The notes under the pieces: model-generated
What the model was told of the DNA's origin: nothing
Database searches by the model: none
The model's input: the letters and a program-made list of their open reading frames with translations, nothing else
Source of the DNA: UBA3076 sp964646435
GTDB taxonomy: Bacteria; Desulfobacterota; Dissulfuribacteria; Dissulfuribacterales; UBA3076
Assembly: GCA_964646435.1 (NCBI GenBank)
Contig: CAZYEJ010000014.1
Span: 1-37,835, forward strand
Length of the DNA stretch: 37,835 nt
Direction: 5' to 3'
In this document: piece after piece, positions 30,087 to 37,835 of the stretch
How the letters are laid out: the number at the start of each line of letters is the position of its first letter
Numbering within the stretch: position 1 is the first letter of the stretch
Translations under genes and position numbers: made by a program

Positions 30087-31760
30087 ATGGATTCACGTAC
30101 ATTATTAGCTTTAGTTTTGTCTATAGCGGTATTGATTGGGTTTCAGTTCTTCTTCGGTGGCGATGTATCACAACCACCCCGTGAAGAAACCGGTGTTAAA
30201 AATGTTCCTACCACAGATGTCAGTGATCAAGCCTCAGACCATAAATACGGAGAACGCATTCGCACTGATAGGGACGCCCTAAGCGGTATAATAAGTCCTG
30301 ATACTCCAGTTGACACAAAGGCACCCCTTCGCAAGGCAAGAGACATCACCGTAGAAACGGATCTTTACCGACTCGTTTTTTCAGAAAGGGGGGGCACAGC
30401 TAAGAAATACCTCTTAAAGCAATACCTGACAACGCTTTCAGATGACGCTTCTCCTGTAAATTTGATTGATGTCTCTCCACCGCATCTACCCCTTGGGCTT
30501 CAAATGGAATCTCAACCGCCGGTAGACCTTTCTTCACAATTCTTTGAGCCGGACAAGGAAAGCCTGAAGCTGACTCAGGCCGGAGAGGAAGCACAACTTA
30601 AGTTTACCTGCAATATGTCCAATGGGATTAAAATCATAAGGGAATACACATTCCACCAGGGGAGTTACTGGATAGATCTATCTGTTTATCTATCAGGGGC
30701 GGGAACCATTCCGGGATCATTGTGCTTGTACAATAAACCCGGCGAGAATACAAACAGGTTTACATTTACAGGCACTGCCTACTATGGCAACGATTCGTTG
30801 CGAGAAGTAAAACTGGACGACGGGGAAAAATATACGTATACAGGTCCGGTTGACTGGATCGGTTACGGTGACAACTATTTCATTACAGCCTTGGTCCCGA
30901 TTATCAGCGAAGGTCCCTGGAATATATTGATTGAGAAAAAAGGGGCTGACGGTCTGACTGAGAGTCGACTGACTGCACTCAAGCCGTCTTCTGGAAGCGC
31001 AGGGCAAGGAGTCGAGGTCTTAAATCTTGGAATATATTTCGGACCAAAAGATATCGACCGCCTGAACGCCTTGGGGCACAATCTTTCTAAAGCCATAAAT
31101 TTTGGTTGGTTTGATCCAATTGCCAAGCCCCTTTTGTACTTTCTTAAATTCCTTTATCGATATATTCATAATTATGGCCTGGCAATAATTATTGTTACCG
31201 TACTGATCAAGGTTGCCTTCTGGCCCCTGGCGCAAAAAAGCGCAAAGTCCATGAAGACCATGCAGAAGCTTCAGCCAAAAATGGCTAAGCTTAAGGAAAA
31301 GTATGGGAAAGATAAAGAAAAAATGAACAAGGAGCTCATGCAGCTCTATAAAACCTACAAGGTGAATCCTATGGGCGGCTGTCTGCCCATGCTGCTGCAG
31401 ATCCCTGTATTTTTTGCCTTATACAAGGTATTACTTCAATCAATAGAGCTGCGTCATGCCCCGTTCATGCTGTGGATAAACGACCTTTCAGCTCCTGATC
31501 GTCTGATGATACCCGGGGTGAGTATTCCTTACCTGGGGGGCATACCAGTGCTTACTTTGCTCATGGGCGTTTCCATGTTTTTACAGCAAAAATTAAGCCC
31601 TTCTTCCCTTGACCCTACCCAGGCCCGCATGATGCAATTTCTACCTGTGATATTTACCTGTATGTTCATTAACTTTCCCTCGGGATTGGTGCTCTACTGG
31701 TTGATTAACAATGTGCTTACTATTGCACAGCAACACTATGTGAACAAATTTACCGACTGA
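30087..31760 (+). CDS. yidC: Membrane protein insertase YidC (Gram-negative type)
   Basis: 557 residues, the long proteobacterial form. First membrane helix (about 5-24, LLALVLSIAVLIGFQFFFGG), then a large periplasmic beta-domain (about 40-345, with LYRLVFSERGGTAKKYLLKQ and VDWIGYGDNYFITALVP), then the conserved insertase core with five helices: YIHNYGLAIIIVTVLIKVAF, NPMGGCLPMLLQIPVFFALY, and FINFPSGLVLYWLINNVLTI. It inserts proteins into the inner membrane alone or with SecYEG. The ribosome binding site is weak (AAGG); two strong hairpins lie right upstream. Confidence 0.97.
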   Translation: MDSRTLLALVLSIAVLIGFQFFFGGDVSQPPREETGVKNVPTTDVSDQASDHKYGERIRTDRDALSGIISPDTPVDTKAPLRKARDITVETDLYRLVFSERGGTAKKYLLKQYLTTLSDDASPVNLIDVSPPHLPLGLQMESQPPVDLSSQFFEPDKESLKLTQAGEEAQLKFTCNMSNGIKIIREYTFHQGSYWIDLSVYLSGAGTIPGSLCLYNKPGENTNRFTFTGTAYYGNDSLREVKLDDGEKYTYTGPVDWIGYGDNYFITALVPIISEGPWNILIEKKGADGLTESRLTALKPSSGSAGQGVEVLNLGIYFGPKDIDRLNALGHNLSKAINFGWFDPIAKPLLYFLKFLYRYIHNYGLAIIIVTVLIKVAFWPLAQKSAKSMKTMQKLQPKMAKLKEKYGKDKEKMNKELMQLYKTYKVNPMGGCLPMLLQIPVFFALYKVLLQSIELRHAPFMLWINDLSAPDRLMIPGVSIPYLGGIPVLTLLMGVSMFLQQKLSPSSLDPTQARMMQFLPVIFTCMFINFPSGLVLYWLINNVLTIAQQHYVNKFTD

Positions 31761-31838
31761 TTTCCATTCCCGCAGGCGGGCACAACGAAGTATGAAAATC
31801 CGAGACTTTCATATAAATACTAAGTGGAATAAAAGATA

Positions 31839-32660
31839 ATGACAGATAACAAATCTTCTACACCGACACAAGAATCAAGAGAATTTGACGGCAAAACCGT
31901 AGACTATGCCATAGAAGCTGCATGCAAATATTTTAAGGCAAAGCCTGACGATCTTGAAATCAATATACTTACCCGTGGGTCCACAGGCATTTTCGGATTG
32001 GGAGGACGCAAGGCCAAGATAAAGGCCGTGCTTAAAAAATTTACTTCTCCGGTTACAGAGAAAAAACCAGAAGAAGAAAATGCGCCGATAGAGGCTGAAA
32101 CCAATCGTGTCATACCCGAAGTACCTGAATCCGAAAAGGCTGTAATCGAACCCGGCAAAGAGGCTCCGGAAGATCGGGATAAACATATTTCTCTGGCCCT
32201 GGAGATCACTGAGGAACTTTTGAATAAGTCTGGTCTTGCGGGACAGGTAGAGATCAAGGCCGACGAAGAAGGACCGTATCTGGATATATCAGGAGAAGAT
32301 CTTTCCCTGATTATAGGAAAAGAAGGCCAAAATCTTAATGCCTTAGAATATATTGTTAACCGTATTCTGCGACACAGGGTCGAAAGCCATACCAGGATCA
32401 AGCTGGAAGCACAGGGCTATCGGGAAAAAAGGGAGAAGAGTATCTCGCTTCTTGCACACCGTATGGCAAAAAAGGCCCAAAAAACCGGACGTCCGGTAAC
32501 ACTTCAGCCATTGGGGGCAAGGGAGCGCAGGCTGGTCCACTTGACCCTCAAGAATATTAAGGGCATACGCACCCACAGTGTAGGCGAAGGAATCATGCGC
32601 AAGGTCGTGATCAACCCTGCCAGGTCCAGGCAACGCAATACAAAAAATAACAGTGCCTGA
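31839..32660 (+). CDS. jag: KH-R3H RNA-binding protein Jag/KhpB
   Basis: 273 residues. An N-terminal Jag_N domain (FDGKTVDYAIEAACKYFKAK, STGIFGLGGRKAKIKAVLKK), a charged linker (about 70-125), a KH domain (DLSLIIGKEGQNLNALEYIV) and a C-terminal R3H domain (ARERRLVHLTLKNIKGIRTH). It binds RNA and is linked to cell elongation and division in Gram-positives; its role here is by analogy. It follows yidC in the usual order. The mnmE GTG start lies inside its last codons (8-bp overlap). Confidence 0.95.
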   Translation: MTDNKSSTPTQESREFDGKTVDYAIEAACKYFKAKPDDLEINILTRGSTGIFGLGGRKAKIKAVLKKFTSPVTEKKPEEENAPIEAETNRVIPEVPESEKAVIEPGKEAPEDRDKHISLALEITEELLNKSGLAGQVEIKADEEGPYLDISGEDLSLIIGKEGQNLNALEYIVNRILRHRVESHTRIKLEAQGYREKREKSISLLAHRMAKKAQKTGRPVTLQPLGARERRLVHLTLKNIKGIRTHSVGEGIMRKVVINPARSRQRNTKNNSA

Positions 32661-34083
32661 CATATATAGAGAAGACGACACAATAGCTGCCCTGGCTACT
32701 CCCTCGGGACCAGGTGGGATAGGGATAGTTCGAGTAAGCGGTCCTCTTTCAGCACAACTTTTCAGATCCGTATTCCGGCCGGCAAAGCCGATTGAAGTAA
32801 TACAATCCCATCGACTCTATTACGGCTGGGCCTGCGATCCACAGAACGATACCGTTATGGACGAGGTTCTGGCCGTACTGATGAAGGCCCCCCACAGCTA
32901 CACAAAAGAAGACGTCCTGGAGATCCAATGTCACAGTGGTCCTGCAATCTTGCGTCGTGTTCTTGAGACACTGATCGGACAGGGTGCACGCCTGGCAGAT
33001 CCCGGCGAATTCACAAAAAGGGCTTTTCTGAATGGAAGAATTGACCTTACCCAGGCAGAGGCCGTGCTTGACCTATCTCTAGCTTGCGGGGACACCGCAG
33101 GGCAACTTGCGGTCAAACAATTGCAGGGAGGTCTATCCAAGGGGATTAAAGAAATCCGCGACACTATCAAAGAATCTATAGCCACCCTTGAAGTCGCCAT
33201 AGACTATCCGGATGAAGACGTAGAAATTATCACAGAGACCCAGCTCAGAGAACTTCTGATAACAGGTGCTCAGGATCCCCTTAATGCCAGGATCGATGCA
33301 TTCGATAGGGGAAAGATCTATAAGGAAGGGGCGGAAGTCTTGATTGTCGGAAGGCCGAATGTCGGGAAATCCAGCCTACTTAACGCCCTGGCTTGTGAGG
33401 ACAGAGCTATCGTAACCTCCATCCCCGGAACCACCAGGGACACAATAGAGGCGGTTCTTAACATCAAAGGAATATTGGTTAGATTGATTGATACTGCTGG
33501 CATTCGGCTGGACCCTGATCCAATAGAGACAATTGGTATTGAAAAAATTCGAAAAAAAGCAAAATTCGCACAGGCTGCTCTCTGGATGCTAGATCTGAAT
33601 GAGCCTTTGTGCTCGGAAGATTTCGAAGCATTGGAGACCCTGGATGTCCTTACAAAGCGAAAAAAAATTCTCATAGTATTTAACAAAATAGACAAGGTTC
33701 ATTCCTGGGAATCCTTGGCAGGAAAGCAGGCAAGCAAGATCTCCAGCCGGATGCCAGAGATGACCGGCAGCGTTTGGGTGGGAACTTCTGCAATTACAGG
33801 AGAAGGGCTTGAGAACCTGTCAGGGCTTCTGATAAATAAATTATTGGATGAAGCACCGGCTGAGCCACCGGATATAGTTCCTAATCTAAGGCAAAAAGAG
33901 GCCTTGGAGACGGCCTGCAAAGCTGTGAATAGGGCAATTGACAACATCTCTCAGGGCATCAGCTCTGATCTGGTTTCTATTGACTTAAGAGATGCAATGA
34001 ATGTCCTGGGAGAAATCACAGGAGATAGCATTACTGACGAAGTGCTGGATCACATCTTTAGCCATTTCTGCCTTGGCAAATAG
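32653..34083 (+). CDS. mnmE: tRNA uridine-5-carboxymethylaminomethyl modification GTPase MnmE
   Basis: 476 residues from a GTG start overlapping jag by 8 bp. With MnmG it modifies U34 of tRNAs. The N-terminal folate-binding domain opens DTIAALATPSGPGGIGIVRV; the G domain has G1 GRPNVGKS, G2 TTRD, G3 DTAG and G4 NKID; the C-terminus ends FCLGK, the conserved C-[I/L]-GK motif required for catalysis. MnmG is not in the window. It is the last gene of the rpmH cluster and is followed at once by structured element copy C. Confidence 0.97.
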   Translation: MPDIYREDDTIAALATPSGPGGIGIVRVSGPLSAQLFRSVFRPAKPIEVIQSHRLYYGWACDPQNDTVMDEVLAVLMKAPHSYTKEDVLEIQCHSGPAILRRVLETLIGQGARLADPGEFTKRAFLNGRIDLTQAEAVLDLSLACGDTAGQLAVKQLQGGLSKGIKEIRDTIKESIATLEVAIDYPDEDVEIITETQLRELLITGAQDPLNARIDAFDRGKIYKEGAEVLIVGRPNVGKSSLLNALACEDRAIVTSIPGTTRDTIEAVLNIKGILVRLIDTAGIRLDPDPIETIGIEKIRKKAKFAQAALWMLDLNEPLCSEDFEALETLDVLTKRKKILIVFNKIDKVHSWESLAGKQASKISSRMPEMTGSVWVGTSAITGEGLENLSGLLINKLLDEAPAEPPDIVPNLRQKEALETACKAVNRAIDNISQGISSDLVSIDLRDAMNVLGEITGDSITDEVLDHIFSHFCLGK

Positions 34084-34245
34084 GTAAGCGTTTACAGGGC
34101 ACCGCATCTGCTTTGTTGTCGGGCACTTGAAGTACAGGGAGTACGTCTGCGTACCCGTACGCCTCGCATCTGCAGCACCCTGTAAACGCTTACAGTTCGG
34201 TGGGTTGCGGTAAAACGGGCGTTGTAATCCCGTGAACGGTTACAA
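34084..34245 (+). repeat. Structured intergenic element, copy C
   Basis: Terminal stem GTAAGCGTTTACAGGG (34084-34099) and its perfect inverse (34178-34193). The GTAC hairpin loop differs by one base from A and B, and one base is inserted nearby (GTACCCGTACGCC against GTACCCTCCGCC). The tail ends CCCGTGAACGGTTACA. It starts directly after the mnmE stop and lies between convergent mnmE and yajC. Confidence 0.9.
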
Positions 34246-34251
34246 TAGACT

Positions 34252-34578
34252 TTACTTATTAGTAGTTGTAGGGGGTTTGCCGGCAATTTGCGCCCGTACT
34301 ACCTTGACCTTTACCTTGTCTGCCACTTCTAAGGTAACCACGTTATCTGTAAGGCCTGTTATCTTGCCTATCAACCCGCCTGTGGTTATAACTTCTTCCC
34401 CGCGGCTCAAGGAATTCAGGAAGTTTTTCTGATCCTTTGCCCTCTTCTGCTGCGGTCTGATCAAAAGGAAATAAAAAATAGCGAAAATAATGATCAGGGG
34501 CAGAAAGGCAGTGAGCGGATTTCCCCCTTCACTTCCAGAGGGGGGGCCCATGGCATAAGCTATTGACGGTATCATCAT
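34252..34578 (-). CDS. yajC: Preprotein translocase accessory subunit YajC
   Basis: 108 residues. One membrane helix (about 22-40, LTAFLPLIIIFAIFYFLLIR) followed by the family's PQQKRAKDQKNFLNSLSRGE and the small domain GEEVITTGGLIGKITGLTDN. YajC associates with SecDF. Its ATG overlaps the tgt stop by 4 bp (ATGA). In the usual order tgt-yajC-secD-secF the Sec genes would follow; here the strand ends at repeat element C and convergent mnmE, so secDF are elsewhere. Confidence 0.95.
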   Translation of the reverse strand: MMIPSIAYAMGPPSGSEGGNPLTAFLPLIIIFAIFYFLLIRPQQKRAKDQKNFLNSLSRGEEVITTGGLIGKITGLTDNVVTLEVADKVKVKVVRAQIAGKPPTTTNK

Positions 34579-37181
34579 CCGGTAATCTCCCTTTTTGAAT
34601 AAAACTGTTCTTGAAAGGCCTCAAACCTGTCTTTCTCTATGGCCTCCCGCATCTCTTCCATGAGATGCAAAAAATAATGCAAGTTGTGTATAGTATTAAG
34701 CCTATGGGCCAACAACTCCTTTGCGATAAAAAGGTGCCTCAAATAGGCACGGGAGTAATTCCTGCAGGTATAACACGTGCAGGAAGGGTCTATTGGCCTC
34801 GAATCCCTGGCAAAACGAGAGTTCTTTATAACAATGTGCCCGAAGGAAGTAAAGAGCATCCCATTCCTGGCATTCCTGGTAGGCATCACGCAGTCGAACA
34901 TATCAACCCCTCTTGCCACTCCCTCAACCAGGTCTTCCGGGTTACCAACCCCCATTACATAGACAGGATACCTGTCCGGAATCAAGGGCCTTGTAATATC
35001 GATCATCTCAAACATAAGTTCTTTTGGCTCACCGACGCTGAGCCCACCGATGGCATATCCATCAAAACCAAATTCAAGGAGATCTAATGCACTTCGTTGT
35101 CTCATCGCAGGGTCCATCCCCCCCTGTACAATAGAGAACAGCAAAAGATCCCGCCTTGTCCTCGCCTCCAGGGACCTTTTAGCCCATCGCGTGGTCAGTT
35201 CAGTAGCATTTTTTACATCTTCTTCACTGGCCGGGTAAGGGATGCAGGAGTCGAGGCACATCATTATGTCCGAACCAAGGGCCTCCTGGATCTTTATAAC
35301 AAGCTCCGGCGTGAGTTTGTGAAGAGATCCATCTATATGGGAGCGAAATGTAAGACCTTCTTCCTCTACCTTTCCGAGTGCTGCAAGACTGTAGACCTGA
35401 AAACCGCCGCTATCTGTCAGAATAGGACGGTCCCACCCCATGAACCGGTGCAGGCCGCCGAGTTCCCTTATGATCTCATAACCAGGACGCAGATACAGAT
35501 GATAGGTATTGCTTAAAATTATTTGGGCCCCAACTTCCTTGAGATCTTCAGGTGTCAATGCCTTTACAGTGGCCTGGGTCCCAACCGGCATAAATGTAGG
35601 CGTCTCCACTACCCCGTGCGCAGTATGCAGACGGCCCCTCCTGGCAGGCCCCTTTGAACTCCTGCATAGCTCCTGGAATTTGGTGATTTGGTGATTTGGT
35701 GATTTGGTGATTTGGTGATTGGTGGACAGGGCGGATAGCAGCCTTTCATGCAGGCCTTCAAAATCACCATTTGAGAGTACCACAACTACATCACCATCAG
35801 AACGGTTTGCTATAAGGTCCTTAAGAATTGCGTCGGCATCCGGGAAATATGCCGCATCAATGCCCCTGTCCTTGAGATCAGCCACCAGCTTTTTAGATGA
35901 AAATCTGTCTCCGGGCGGGGCCTTTTCCGGGTCAGGCACCTCTCGCACCAGCACTCGATCAGCAGGACTGAAAGAATAAGGATAAACTTCCTGGAAGACA
36001 CTCCTTCTGCTGGTATTGGTCCTTGGCTCAAACACAGCTATGAGATGACGACCGGAATACACGGACCTCAGCGCAGCAAGGGTCTCCTTGACCGCCCTTG
36101 GATGATGGGCAAAATCATCGATTACCGTAACTCCGGCCACCTCCCCCCTGATTTCCTGCCTCCTCTTTACTCCGGCACAAGAGCCCAGGCCCTTAAGCGC
36201 GGCCTCCTCTTTCATTCCAAGATGACTGCACAGTGCAAGAGCACCTAAAGTATTTAAGGCATTGTGTCTGCCGGGAAGTTTTATCAGTACCTCGCCACAG
36301 GTCTCTCCATGATGCACAGCAGTGAACTTTGTGCCGGTGGAATCAACTGAAAGATCAGCCAGTTGCCACTGGCATCCCTGACTTTCACCATATGTCACTA
36401 CCTTGCATCTGGCCTGAGCACAAACTTCCACAACCGCTGGCCAGTCCGCACAGGCCACAAGGACCCCTTCTGGAGGAATCAAGGCAACCAATTTGGAAAA
36501 TGCATGCTTTATTGCATCCAGGTCAGCATATATATCCGCGTGATCAAACTCTATGCTGGTAAGAATGACACCATGGGGACGATAGTGCAAGAACTTTGGC
36601 CTTTTATCGAAAAAGGCCGTGTCATATTCATCCCCTTCAAGCACAAACCAGGGAGGACGCCCAACCCGGAAACCGGATTTAAAGGCATTGAGCATTCCAC
36701 CCACCATAAAACCAGGGTCTTCACCCAGGACATCAAGGGCAGAGACCAGCAAAGCAGAGGTGGTGGTTTTGCCGTGGGTGCCGGCCACCACTAAAGGCAT
36801 CCTGTCCTCCAGAAACAGAAGAGATAAGGCCTCAGGAAAAGAGAGATGGGGAATGCCCTTGGAGACTACATACATGGCCTCGGGATTATCGGCCCGGATC
36901 ACATTTCCTATTATTACCAGATCGGGAATTTGGTGATTTGGATGATTAAAAACCAGATTGTCCGGATGGTATCCCAGGGTTACAGGAATACCAAGTCCCT
37001 TTAACACATCACTCATAGGTGGATAGGCCTGACTGTCAGATCCTTTTACCCTGTATCCCTTTTCCTTGAGCAAACCGGCAAGGGCAGCCATCCCGGTACC
37101 GCAAATGCCGATCATGTGGATTTGGTGATTTGGTGATTTGGTGATTTGGTGATTTATATTTAACATGTTCAAGGAGCTCAA
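34575..37181 (-). CDS. Mpl-Tgt fusion: muropeptide ligase joined in frame to tRNA-guanine transglycosylase
   Basis: 868 residues from a TTG at 37181 (or ATG at 37166). Residues about 22-486 are Mpl, the ligase that recycles L-Ala-D-Glu-mesoDAP onto UDP-MurNAc: HMIGICGTGMAALAGL, GSDSQAYPPMS, P-loop GTHGKTTTSA (134-143), DDFAHHPRAVKETL. Residues about 501-868 are Tgt, which exchanges G34 for preQ1 in tRNAs: LTDSGGFQ (D590), FDCVMPTRNAR with nucleophile D762, and zinc ligands C800, C802, C805, H831. The linker (487-501) is an octamer-repeat peptide (TNHQITKSPNHQITK). Tgt has no start codon at its usual N-terminus. Each part alone has normal length with motifs intact, so this looks like two genes joined by repeat growth. 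It is followed by yajC through a 4-bp overlap. Confidence 0.92.
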   Translation of the reverse strand: MSSLNMLNINHQITKSPNHQIHMIGICGTGMAALAGLLKEKGYRVKGSDSQAYPPMSDVLKGLGIPVTLGYHPDNLVFNHPNHQIPDLVIIGNVIRADNPEAMYVVSKGIPHLSFPEALSLLFLEDRMPLVVAGTHGKTTTSALLVSALDVLGEDPGFMVGGMLNAFKSGFRVGRPPWFVLEGDEYDTAFFDKRPKFLHYRPHGVILTSIEFDHADIYADLDAIKHAFSKLVALIPPEGVLVACADWPAVVEVCAQARCKVVTYGESQGCQWQLADLSVDSTGTKFTAVHHGETCGEVLIKLPGRHNALNTLGALALCSHLGMKEEAALKGLGSCAGVKRRQEIRGEVAGVTVIDDFAHHPRAVKETLAALRSVYSGRHLIAVFEPRTNTSRRSVFQEVYPYSFSPADRVLVREVPDPEKAPPGDRFSSKKLVADLKDRGIDAAYFPDADAILKDLIANRSDGDVVVVLSNGDFEGLHERLLSALSTNHQITKSPNHQITKFQELCRSSKGPARRGRLHTAHGVVETPTFMPVGTQATVKALTPEDLKEVGAQIILSNTYHLYLRPGYEIIRELGGLHRFMGWDRPILTDSGGFQVYSLAALGKVEEEGLTFRSHIDGSLHKLTPELVIKIQEALGSDIMMCLDSCIPYPASEEDVKNATELTTRWAKRSLEARTRRDLLLFSIVQGGMDPAMRQRSALDLLEFGFDGYAIGGLSVGEPKELMFEMIDITRPLIPDRYPVYVMGVGNPEDLVEGVARGVDMFDCVMPTRNARNGMLFTSFGHIVIKNSRFARDSRPIDPSCTCYTCRNYSRAYLRHLFIAKELLAHRLNTIHNLHYFLHLMEEMREAIEKDRFEAFQEQFYSKREITG
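35677..35723. repeat. GATTTGGT octamer array at the mpl/tgt junction
   Basis: Four perfect GATTTGGT units (35685-35716) with a degenerate unit on each side. On the coding (minus) strand it reads as the 8-residue cycle NHQITKSP in any frame, without stops; on the plus strand it contains TGA. Confidence 0.95.
36927..36948. repeat. GATTTGGT-like array inside mpl
   Basis: AATTTGGT GATTTGG ATGATTA encodes NHPNHQI (residues 79-85) between the second Rossmann-type strand region and PDLVIIGN of Mpl, probably a surface loop. Confidence 0.8.
37119..37156. repeat. GATTTGGT octamer array at the 5' end of mpl
   Basis: Four perfect units (37119-37150) followed by GATTTA. It encodes NINHQITKSPNHQI just before HMIGICGTGM, where native Mpl normally begins. 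Confidence 0.95.
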
Positions 37182-37576
37182 TTAACCTTAAGTTAGCCGC
37201 CTTCGGCGGGATTTCTCTGACAGGATGAACAAAATTTACATGATTTTCATTTATCCTGATTATCCCTGGCCCAGATCTATAGCACGGTTTGATCGCAACA
37301 TCTTTAATTACCGAGATCAAAAATGACAATGTGCTACAAGCAAGGTCACACCAGGGCGGGTCTGTTGATCCTGTCAAAAAATGGAAATTCCTATACTATC
37401 GAGTTAAGTGACCGTTCACGGGGTTACAGCGCCTATTTTACCACAACCTACCGAATTAAAAAGAAAAATAATAGATGTATTCGCATAAAATACAAGGGAT
37501 TTAATGAAGTTATATGATATCGGCATTTTAGAAAATGTAAAAAAGGGAAGGCAAATTATTTTCTCGATTCTACCTT
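37182..37576. other. Intergenic region with repeat debris
   Basis: GCCGCCTTCGGCGG (37197-37210) is a small hairpin. The following GACAGGATGAACAAAATTTAC...ATTTATCCTGATTATCC (37219-37266) has degenerate 9-base units with partial dyad symmetry, a style of repeat seen in related genomes. A partial inverse copy of the structured element's tail lies at 37411-37454. No gene is convincing. Confidence 0.5.
37411..37454 (-). repeat. Partial copy (tail only) of the structured element
   Basis: GACCGTTCACGGGGTTACAG, then CGCCTATTTTACCACAACC and TACCGAATT, is the reverse complement of the tail of copies A to C. The core and terminal stems are absent. Confidence 0.75.
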
Positions 37577-37605
37577 CACATAATGTGTGTTACACATATT
37601 ATGTG
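37577..37605. promoter_or_regulatory. Palindromic operator upstream of the antitoxin-like gene
   Basis: CACATAAT (37577-37584) and ATTATGTG (37598-37605) are perfect inverse arms; inside, ATGTGT and ACACAT form a nested dyad. It ends 35 bp before the gene and suits an autoregulated toxin-antitoxin promoter. Confidence 0.6.
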
Positions 37606-37640
37606 TGGTTAAAGCTTTTCCGCTACCATAGGAGGATTAT

Positions 37641-37835
37641 ATGCCGAATATTACCATGTCTATGGACGAAGATCTTATACGAAAAGCGCGCAAGATTGCT
37701 GTGGAAAAAAATACTACCATGACAGCCATGGTGAGAAGCTATCTTAGAAAACTTGTAGAGCGGGAAAATCAAAAAAAAGAAAGGTTGGTCTTTACCGCTT
37801 CGGCAACCTGGGCGCAATATTTTTCAGTCAGGTCG
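37641..37835 (+). CDS. Ribbon-helix-helix antitoxin-like protein (partial, runs off the window)
   Basis: At least 65 residues, from an ATG with GGAGG 5 bases upstream: MPNITMSMDEDLIRKARKIA, then VEKNTTMTAMVRSYLRKLVE. This is the beta-strand plus two helices of a ribbon-helix-helix DNA-binding protein of the VapB/DUF6364 kind, which repress their own operon and neutralise a partner toxin, often a PIN RNase. The tail continues past the window, so length and partner are not visible. The palindrome upstream supports autoregulation. Confidence 0.72.
   Translation, partial: MPNITMSMDEDLIRKARKIAVEKNTTMTAMVRSYLRKLVERENQKKERLVFTASATWAQYFSVRS

Noticed and set aside
36036..37166. MurC instead of Mpl as the first half of the fusion
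   Set aside because: HMIGICGTGMAAL and GSDSQAYPPMS are characteristic of Mpl, and no other mur genes are near.

Overview
The window (37.8 kb, moderate G+C) looks like a chromosomal segment of an anaerobic deltaproteobacterium (Desulfobacterota type), probably from a metagenome. This is inferred from gene content: a family II Mn-dependent pyrophosphatase, a DUF4911 gene beside miaB, an Mpl-type muropeptide ligase, a Tgt-YajC pair, an rpmH-rnpA-yidD-yidC-jag-mnmE cluster and an mre-PBP2-RodA cluster. No rRNA, tRNA or CRISPR array was seen.

Layout. 1-6500 is an accessory, decaying region: a truncated HAF-repeat protein, insertion-sequence ends, a 5' remnant of a group II intron, half of a scramblase-like gene, a glycerophosphodiesterase-like lipoprotein, a broken NYN-domain gene, an AAA/DUF4143 ATPase and the tail of a REP-associated (Y1/RAYT) transposase. 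6500-11420 holds uvrC, a PHP phosphoesterase, a DUF151 nuclease, miaB and DUF4911. 11470-17975 is a tight rightward series: trmJ, an orphan periplasmic binding protein, a HAMP histidine kinase, an NtrC-type sigma-54 activator and a TonB-dependent receptor, several joined by 4-bp ATGA-type overlaps. 18100-22800 holds a TPR protein, ppaC, a 77-residue orphan, a ferredoxin, an Fsa-type transaldolase and a lytic transglycosylase. 22800-28400 is the leftward elongasome operon mreB-mreC-mreD-mrdA-rodA. 29130-34080 is the rightward rpmH to mnmE cluster. 34250-37180 is leftward mpl::tgt-yajC. The right edge starts a probable toxin-antitoxin locus.

The most unusual content is the repeat landscape. (1) An 8-bp unit, GATTTGGT, occurs as short arrays at the N-terminus of Mpl, in a loop of Mpl, and exactly at the Mpl/Tgt boundary, where it has replaced the mpl stop and the tgt start and fuses the two enzymes into one 868-residue frame; a further array lies between the histidine kinase and its regulator. 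Because 8 is not a multiple of 3, gain or loss of one unit would separate the proteins, so this could be a phase-variable fusion. (2) A roughly 160-bp structured element occurs three times, each just after a plus-strand stop codon, with compensatory changes in its terminal stems; a diverged copy sits in the group II intron remnant. (3) A second element occurs twice, one copy carrying an extra palindromic hairpin that is also found in the intron remnant. (4) A MITE-like insertion with 15-bp direct repeats has split mreB's ribosome binding site from its upstream DNA. (5) Two strong consecutive hairpins lie in front of yidC. A RAYT remnant suggests, without proving it, how palindromic elements may have spread.
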